Positions 13,165 to 15,956 of a stretch of DNA of 15,956 nt are shown here, piece by piece. The stretch lies in assembly GCA_035479015.1 (NCBI GenBank), contig DATIJC010000027.1:1-15956 (forward strand), in the 5' to 3' direction. The stretch's first letter is position 1. Every line of letters begins with the position of its first letter. This stretch comes from DATIJC01 sp035479015. Lineage in GTDB: Bacteria > Patescibacteriota > Microgenomatia > UBA1400 > UBA12028. The notes under the pieces were generated by a model. The model saw only the letters and a program-made list of their open reading frames with translations, had not been told where the DNA came from and did not search any database. Both the position numbers and the translations under genes were made by a program.

Positions 13165-13586
13165 TAGGCGATAGCCACTCCCATACTTCTAGCGGTACCC
13201 TCCACCATTTTCATGGCGGCATCCACATCATTTGCATTCAAGTCAGGCATTTTTTCAGTTGCGATGGCTTTGACTTGATCTTTCGTGATTGTTCCAACGA
13301 TTTCCTTCCCCGCGGTGCCTGTACCTTTTTTCAAGTTAATTGCTTGCTTGATCATTTCTGAGACGGGAGGGAGCTTCAATACAAAAGTAAAGGAGCGGTC
13401 TTCGTAGACGGTGATCTCAGCGGGGATGACTTTGCCACGCTGATCTTTAGTCTTCTCGTTGTATGCCTTACAGAATTCCATGATGTTCACACCCTGTTGA
13501 CCAAGAATTGGTCCCACGGGAGGAGCAGGGTTGGCGGCGCCAGCCTGAAGGTTTAGTTTAAAAATTGTCTTAATTTTCTTAGCCAT
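13164..13586 (-). CDS. rplK: 50S ribosomal protein L11
   Basis: A 140-residue L11, which with 23S rRNA forms the GTPase-associated region at the base of the stalk. The N-terminal domain shows AGAANPAPPVGPILGQQGVNIMEFCKAYNEKT, including the proline-rich thiopeptide-site segment. The C-terminal RNA-binding domain shows KIAxx-like helices ending in MKMVEGTARSMGVAI. Length is normal. AGGAG lies 6 nt before the ATG. It heads its own transcript (promoter at 13767-13795) with a leader of about 170 nt, followed by rplA. Confidence 0.97.
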   Translation of the reverse strand: MAKKIKTIFKLNLQAGAANPAPPVGPILGQQGVNIMEFCKAYNEKTKDQRGKVIPAEITVYEDRSFTFVLKLPPVSEMIKQAINLKKGTGTAGKEIVGTITKDQVKAIATEKMPDLNANDVDAAMKMVEGTARSMGVAIA

Positions 13587-13601
13587 GGTATCTCCTATGT
13601 C

Positions 13602-13621
13602 ATTCCTGCGAAGGCAGGAAT
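13602..13621. repeat. Palindromic element ATTCCTGC-GAAG-GCAGGAAT next to the rplK ribosome-binding site
   Basis: Perfect 8-bp arms with a GAAG loop, part of the widespread TGGATTCCTGCCTTCGCAGG-type interspersed element. It ends 6 nt upstream of the rplK Shine-Dalgarno (AGGAG), so in the mRNA its hairpin would lie directly beside the ribosome-binding site. Confidence 0.7.
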
Positions 13622-13731
13622 CCAGTCAATAAATAATTTCAAAAATGTTTTAAGCGATGAAAGAGGGGAAAACAAAGGGGTAATTCTTGAGGAAAAACCG
13701 ATTAGAAGCTGTTTTCGTACCGCTTTTGCGC

Positions 13732-13761
13732 TACTTCCTCTCCGCCCTGGGCGGAGAAGTA
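13732..13761 (-). promoter_or_regulatory. Stable hairpin at the 5' end of the rplK-rplA leader
   Basis: Read on the - strand, TACTT and CTCCGCC pair with GGCGGAG and AAGTA around the loop CAG, with a 3-nt bulge. The predicted transcription start is at about 13760, so this stem-loop would form the very 5' end of the rplK mRNA. No T run follows it, so it is not a standard terminator. It might be a regulatory site (for example for L1), an mRNA stabiliser, or just an interspersed palindrome. Confidence 0.45.
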
Positions 13762-13766
13762 CCGGT

Positions 13767-13795
13767 ATTATATCATGCGCTTTACAACTTGTTGA
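13767..13795 (-). promoter_or_regulatory. Promoter of rplK-rplA: TCAACA-17-TATAAT with extended -10
   Basis: A perfect TATAAT on the - strand preceded by TGA (extended -10, TGnTATAAT), 17 bp after TCAACA (4 of 6 to TTGACA). The -35 box lies in the last codons of nusG and the stop codon is in the spacer. Predicted leader about 170 nt. Confidence 0.7.
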
Positions 13796-14402
13796 CCTGG
13801 AGGAAGTCGAGCTCGACTGGAGTCTCACGACCAAAGATAGAGACAAGTACGGTGACTTTGCCTTTGCCTTCGTTGATATTGTCCACGGTACCGATAAAGT
13901 CGGTAAATGGTCCTTCCACGATGCGGACGGCTTGACCGATTTCGAAGTTGGCTTTGTAACTTGGAGCACCTTGACTCATGTACTTCTGAATTGTCTGTAC
14001 TTCTTGTGAAGAGATCGGGGTAGGCTTGTTCCCTATTCCTACAAACCCCGTGATACCTTGCGTGGTACGCACCATGAGCCATGACTCGTCGGTCAAAAGC
14101 ATCTTGATCATCATGTATCCAGGGAAGATTTTTTCCCGGACAGTCTGCTTTTTGCCGCGTTTGATTTTAATTTTTTCCTGAGTGGGGATCAAAATTTCGT
14201 GAAGCTGGTTGATAAGACCCATGGTTTCGGCGCGCTGTTTGAGTGCTTCAGCAACTTTGGCTTCGTGGCCAGAGTAGGCGTGCACGACGTACCAGCGGGC
14301 TTTGGGATCAGTACTTTGGGTAATGATCATGTGGCTGGCGGTGGATTGTACAACTTCCTGCTCTTCAGGAACCTCTGGAACTACTACATCAGTATCTGCC
14401 AT
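13782..14402 (-). CDS. nusG: Transcription termination/antitermination factor NusG
   Basis: A 206-residue NusG that binds RNA polymerase and, through its KOW domain, Rho or ribosomal protein S10. The NGN domain (~36-140) shows ARWYVVHAYSGHEAKVAEAL, EKIFPGYMMIKM and VRTTQGITGFVG. The KOW domain (~157-206) shows GQAVRIVEGPFTDFIGTVDNINEGKGKVTVLVSIFGRETPVELDF. An acidic N-terminal tail of about 35 residues (MADTDVVVPEVPEEQEVV...) precedes the NGN domain and is longer than in E. coli-type NusG. The ATG at 14402 has only a weak AGAAAG upstream; a start at the internal ATG (residue 25) would remove most of the tail. Lies 13 nt after secE, in the same transcript. Confidence 0.96.
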   Translation of the reverse strand: MADTDVVVPEVPEEQEVVQSTASHMIITQSTDPKARWYVVHAYSGHEAKVAEALKQRAETMGLINQLHEILIPTQEKIKIKRGKKQTVREKIFPGYMMIKMLLTDESWLMVRTTQGITGFVGIGNKPTPISSQEVQTIQKYMSQGAPSYKANFEIGQAVRIVEGPFTDFIGTVDNINEGKGKVTVLVSIFGRETPVELDFLQVNKL

Positions 14403-14415
14403 TGTGGTTTTCTTT

Positions 14416-14622
14416 CTACTTAGTCGTGATGAGAAGCGCGATGCCCTTCGAGAACAATAGATCTAAAAGTGCGATGTATGCTCCGACCACGATACTAATA
14501 GCTATTACAATTGCTGCTGAGCGTAGGGCTTCCTTCGGTGTTGGCCAAGTTACAACTTTTAGCTCACCGATCACTTCGGTCAAAAACTTTATAGGAGCTA
14601 GGGAGGTAACTAAGGAAGACAT
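14416..14622 (-). CDS. secE: Preprotein translocase subunit SecE
   Basis: A 68-residue SecE with the single-membrane-helix form used outside the Gammaproteobacteria. The amphipathic helix ends in the diagnostic GELKVVTWPTPKEA motif, then one hydrophobic helix (SAAIVIAISIVVGAYIALLDLLF) follows. SecE clamps the SecY channel. I use the ATG at 14622; a GTG ten codons upstream (14652) would coincide with the promoter -10 region and is unlikely. The gene heads the secE-nusG pair, with its promoter overlapping the end of the LPxTG gene. Confidence 0.93.
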   Translation of the reverse strand: MSSLVTSLAPIKFLTEVIGELKVVTWPTPKEALRSAAIVIAISIVVGAYIALLDLLFSKGIALLITTK

Positions 14623-14642
14623 ACGTGCATTAGCAAGAGTGT

Positions 14643-14671
14643 ATTGTATCACAGCCCTGACCGGTCCCCAA
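14643..14671 (-). promoter_or_regulatory. Promoter of secE-nusG: TTGGGG-17-TACAAT with extended -10
   Basis: The string GTGATACAATA is identical to that of the rplJ promoter, giving an extended -10 TGATACAAT. A weak -35 (TTGGGG, 3 of 6) lies 17 bp upstream. The box lies at the stop codon of the upstream LPxTG protein gene. Confidence 0.55.
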
Positions 14672-15551
14672 GGATAAAGAAACCAAGGCCTAAGAGTAAG
14701 AAACCACCGGCTACTAGGAGGAGTGTATCTTCGAGGCCGCCCGTTACTGGCAGAGCTGAGGAAGAGGCTGCAACTACCCTAGGTGTAGCTTTGGGGGTGG
14801 CCCCGCTGCTCGCGAGCGGCGGGGTGGCTGTCGCTCTAGGAGTAGCGCTGGCACTGGCTGTTGGAGTTGTGACGGCCGGAGCACGGGTGGCGGAACTACT
14901 GGCGGTAGGCACTGGAGTAGAGGTGGCCCCGCTGTTCGCGAGCAGCGGGGTGCCTGCTGCAACGGCAAGCGTAGTATCTTTGGAATTCACAGCAATCTCA
15001 TCATTGTTGCTCACTAAGTTGGCACGGGTATTCTGTGCGCTAAACTCGGCGATAAGACTGCCTGCATTATTGGGTGTTAAGAGTATCCGGGCGACCTGGA
15101 TATTCCCACTGATTGGAAAGGCTTTTGTCGGGTCGGTGGTCACCATCGCATAGCGGATCACTTTTTTACCACTTTGGTCGGTAACATTATTAGTAGCGAC
15201 AGACAAACTTGGTTGATCTGGAGCTTGGATCTGGATCCCAGTGGCAGCCGGATCAGCATCAGTCACGTCCGTGTTGGCGCTGCCGGAGATAGTCAAGATA
15301 AATTGAAATCCATTAATCTTGGCTCCATTGGTATTTAGGAACACATCGATCGAGGCTGACTGGCTGGCAGTCATCGCGGTTGTCGAAGGCTGTAGTGTGA
15401 GTGACGGGGTCGGTGCCTGTGCAGCAGGTGTTGGCGTAGGCACTGCCTCTGGAGGAGTTTGATTGCGCAGGAAAACGAGCACGCCACCAGCAACTGCTGC
15501 TAACACAACAACAATTAGCACAATCGCCAGTGTTTTATTATTTCCCAACAT
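14649..15551 (-). CDS. Surface protein: cohesin-like domain, repeat-rich linker and LPVTG C-terminal signal
   Basis: A 300-residue envelope protein. Order: N-terminal membrane helix (~9-27), PT linker (33-49), cohesin-like beta-sandwich (~50-197; SLTLQPSTTAMTASQSASIDV and INGFQFILTISG are typical starting strands), a Ser/Thr/Ala/Pro linker (198-266), LPVTG (267-271), a hydrophobic helix (~275-294) and the short tail GDRSGL. Cohesin domains bind dockerins in cellulosomes, but in CPR genomes they are general surface modules. The tail after the last helix has only one basic residue, weak for a classical sortase signal, so cell-wall anchoring versus simple double membrane anchoring is open. Two GC-rich palindromes in the linker encode LLANSGAT and PLASSGAT. 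Starts 2 nt after the upstream stop, so it is in an operon with the Ig-like gene. Confidence 0.8.
   Translation of the reverse strand: MLGNNKTLAIVLIVVVLAAVAGGVLVFLRNQTPPEAVPTPTPAAQAPTPSLTLQPSTTAMTASQSASIDVFLNTNGAKINGFQFILTISGSANTDVTDADPAATGIQIQAPDQPSLSVATNNVTDQSGKKVIRYAMVTTDPTKAFPISGNIQVARILLTPNNAGSLIAEFSAQNTRANLVSNNDEIAVNSKDTTLAVAAGTPLLANSGATSTPVPTASSSATRAPAVTTPTASASATPRATATPPLASSGATPKATPRVVAASSSALPVTGGLEDTLLLVAGGFLLLGLGFFILGDRSGL
14801..14824. repeat. GC-rich palindrome in coding sequence, copy 1
   Basis: Two 12-bp arms, CCCCGCTGCTCG and CGAGCGGCGGGG, with one T-G pair. In frame it encodes part of TPPLASSGATP in the linker of the LPxTG protein. Confidence 0.75.
14927..14950. repeat. GC-rich palindrome in coding sequence, copy 2
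   Basis: Arms CCCCGCTGTTCG and CGAGCAGCGGGG with one T-G pair at a different place from copy 1. It encodes part of TPLLANSGATS, in the same reading frame as copy 1 and 126 bp away. Confidence 0.75.
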
Positions 15552-15553
15552 GA

Positions 15554-15956
15554 TTATTTAACTGTAGCAAACTCTGAGCGTATCGTAAACCCCGGTACCT
15601 CCGTATACAGATTTCCTCTTTGACTAGAAAGCTCTGCCATATAGGTCTTACCAGGTTGTAGATCTCCCTTTGGTAAGCTCAGGGCGTACCGTGAATTAGG
15701 TGTAGCTATGACTGTATAGGTCTTGGATATGTCTCCTGATGTGAGATTGAGTGTGACTGTACTCCCTGCATAGGTGATACCAGTGAAGGGAGGATGGGTA
15801 TTGGAGGTGATGTAGGCATTCTGCATGGTAAAGGGAATGAAGCTAGAGAGATGGGGATTACCGACACCAGATATGTTGGAGAGGGTAAGAGGAAAGGAAT
15901 CTAAGATCATTCCCTTTACCTGAATGGATACCTTCCTACTTTCAGTCTCTTGTATG
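15554..15956 (-). CDS. C-terminal part of an Ig-like beta-sandwich envelope protein (5' end outside window)
   Basis: The frame is open to the right edge of the window, so the ATG at 15910 is probably internal. About 134 residues are visible and the gene continues. The sequence is beta-rich, with TVTLNLTSGDISKTYTVIATPNSRYALSLP followed by DLQPGKTYMAELSSQRGNLYTEVPGFTI, the pattern of bacterial Ig-like or fibronectin-type domains: alternating hydrophobics, and a G-K-T-Y turn before a last strand. No catalytic motif is seen. It precedes the cohesin-like LPxTG gene by 2 nt, suggesting both are surface proteins made together. Residues RYALSLPKGDLQ are encoded by DNA resembling an interspersed element. 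Confidence 0.6.
   Translation of the reverse strand, partial: IQETESRKVSIQVKGMILDSFPLTLSNISGVGNPHLSSFIPFTMQNAYITSNTHPPFTGITYAGSTVTLNLTSGDISKTYTVIATPNSRYALSLPKGDLQPGKTYMAELSSQRGNLYTEVPGFTIRSEFATVK

Noticed and set aside
13595..13969. A 124-codon open frame on the - strand overlapping nusG and the rplK leader
   Set aside because: It is nusG read in another frame and then runs through the leader. Its last residues (DWIPAFAGMT) are the usual translation of the interspersed palindrome at 13602-13621.
14801..14950. CRISPR-like pair of palindromic repeats
   Set aside because: Only two copies, with a coding spacer that is read in frame as linker, and no cas genes nearby.
14644..15153. A 169-codon + strand frame across the LPxTG gene
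   Set aside because: Antisense shadow of the repeat-rich linker; Val/Ala/Leu-rich without any domain pattern.
1..15956. Alternative genetic code (TGA read as Gly)
   Set aside because: Clear stops at TGA end several genes at the expected length, including ATGA and GTGA overlaps in the GT2-DegT-GT4 operon.

Overview
The window looks like a chromosomal segment of a Candidate Phyla Radiation (Patescibacteria) bacterium, most likely a Microgenomates-type lineage. This is inferred from style, not from a marker search. The signs are secreted proteins with proline/threonine-rich linkers and cysteine-rich modules, a cohesin-like surface protein ending in an LPxTG-type signal, a LytR_C-domain membrane protein, acidic N-terminal extensions on ribosomal protein L1 and NusG, very tight gene packing, and many short tandem repeats with a 7-bp period. 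TGA is used as a normal stop (for example in ATGA and GTGA gene junctions), so the Gly-TGA code of Absconditabacteria/Gracilibacteria does not apply.

Left part (1-8236): a cell-surface glycan or glycoprotein region. On the + strand lie the end of a TPR protein, two multi-pass GT39/PMT-type membrane glycosyltransferases and a SAM methyltransferase. On the - strand lie a lone GT2 glycosyltransferase and a translationally coupled three-gene operon (GT2, then DegT-type aminotransferase, then GT4) whose genes overlap by 4 nt. Neighbouring genes on opposite strands also overlap tail to tail (35 bp and 82 bp).

Middle part (8237-10190): a LytR_C-domain membrane protein, a small helix-turn-helix protein, a small 12-cysteine secreted protein, and about 470 bp without a gene that holds palindromes and a heptamer array.

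Right part (10191-15956, all on the - strand): the conserved secE-nusG-rplK-rplA-rplJ-rplL cluster. Transcription order is an Ig-like protein fragment, an LPxTG/cohesin-like protein, secE, nusG, rplK, rplA, a secreted PT/Cys-rich protein, rplJ and rplL, then an intrinsic terminator. Two surface-protein genes thus flank or interrupt the translation cluster. Several promoters can be read directly, including a TTGACA/CATGAT promoter placed so that its mRNA would be leaderless, and an L10-type leader before rplJ.

The least explained signal is a set of four A/T-rich arrays with exact 7-bp period. One is inside a GT4 gene, one is at the 5' end of a secreted-protein gene, one is intergenic, and one is an inverted pair (four GTATNNN units, then four ATACNNN units) filling most of the rplK-rplA gap. 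GC-rich palindromic elements are also scattered between genes, and two sit in frame inside the LPxTG protein gene.
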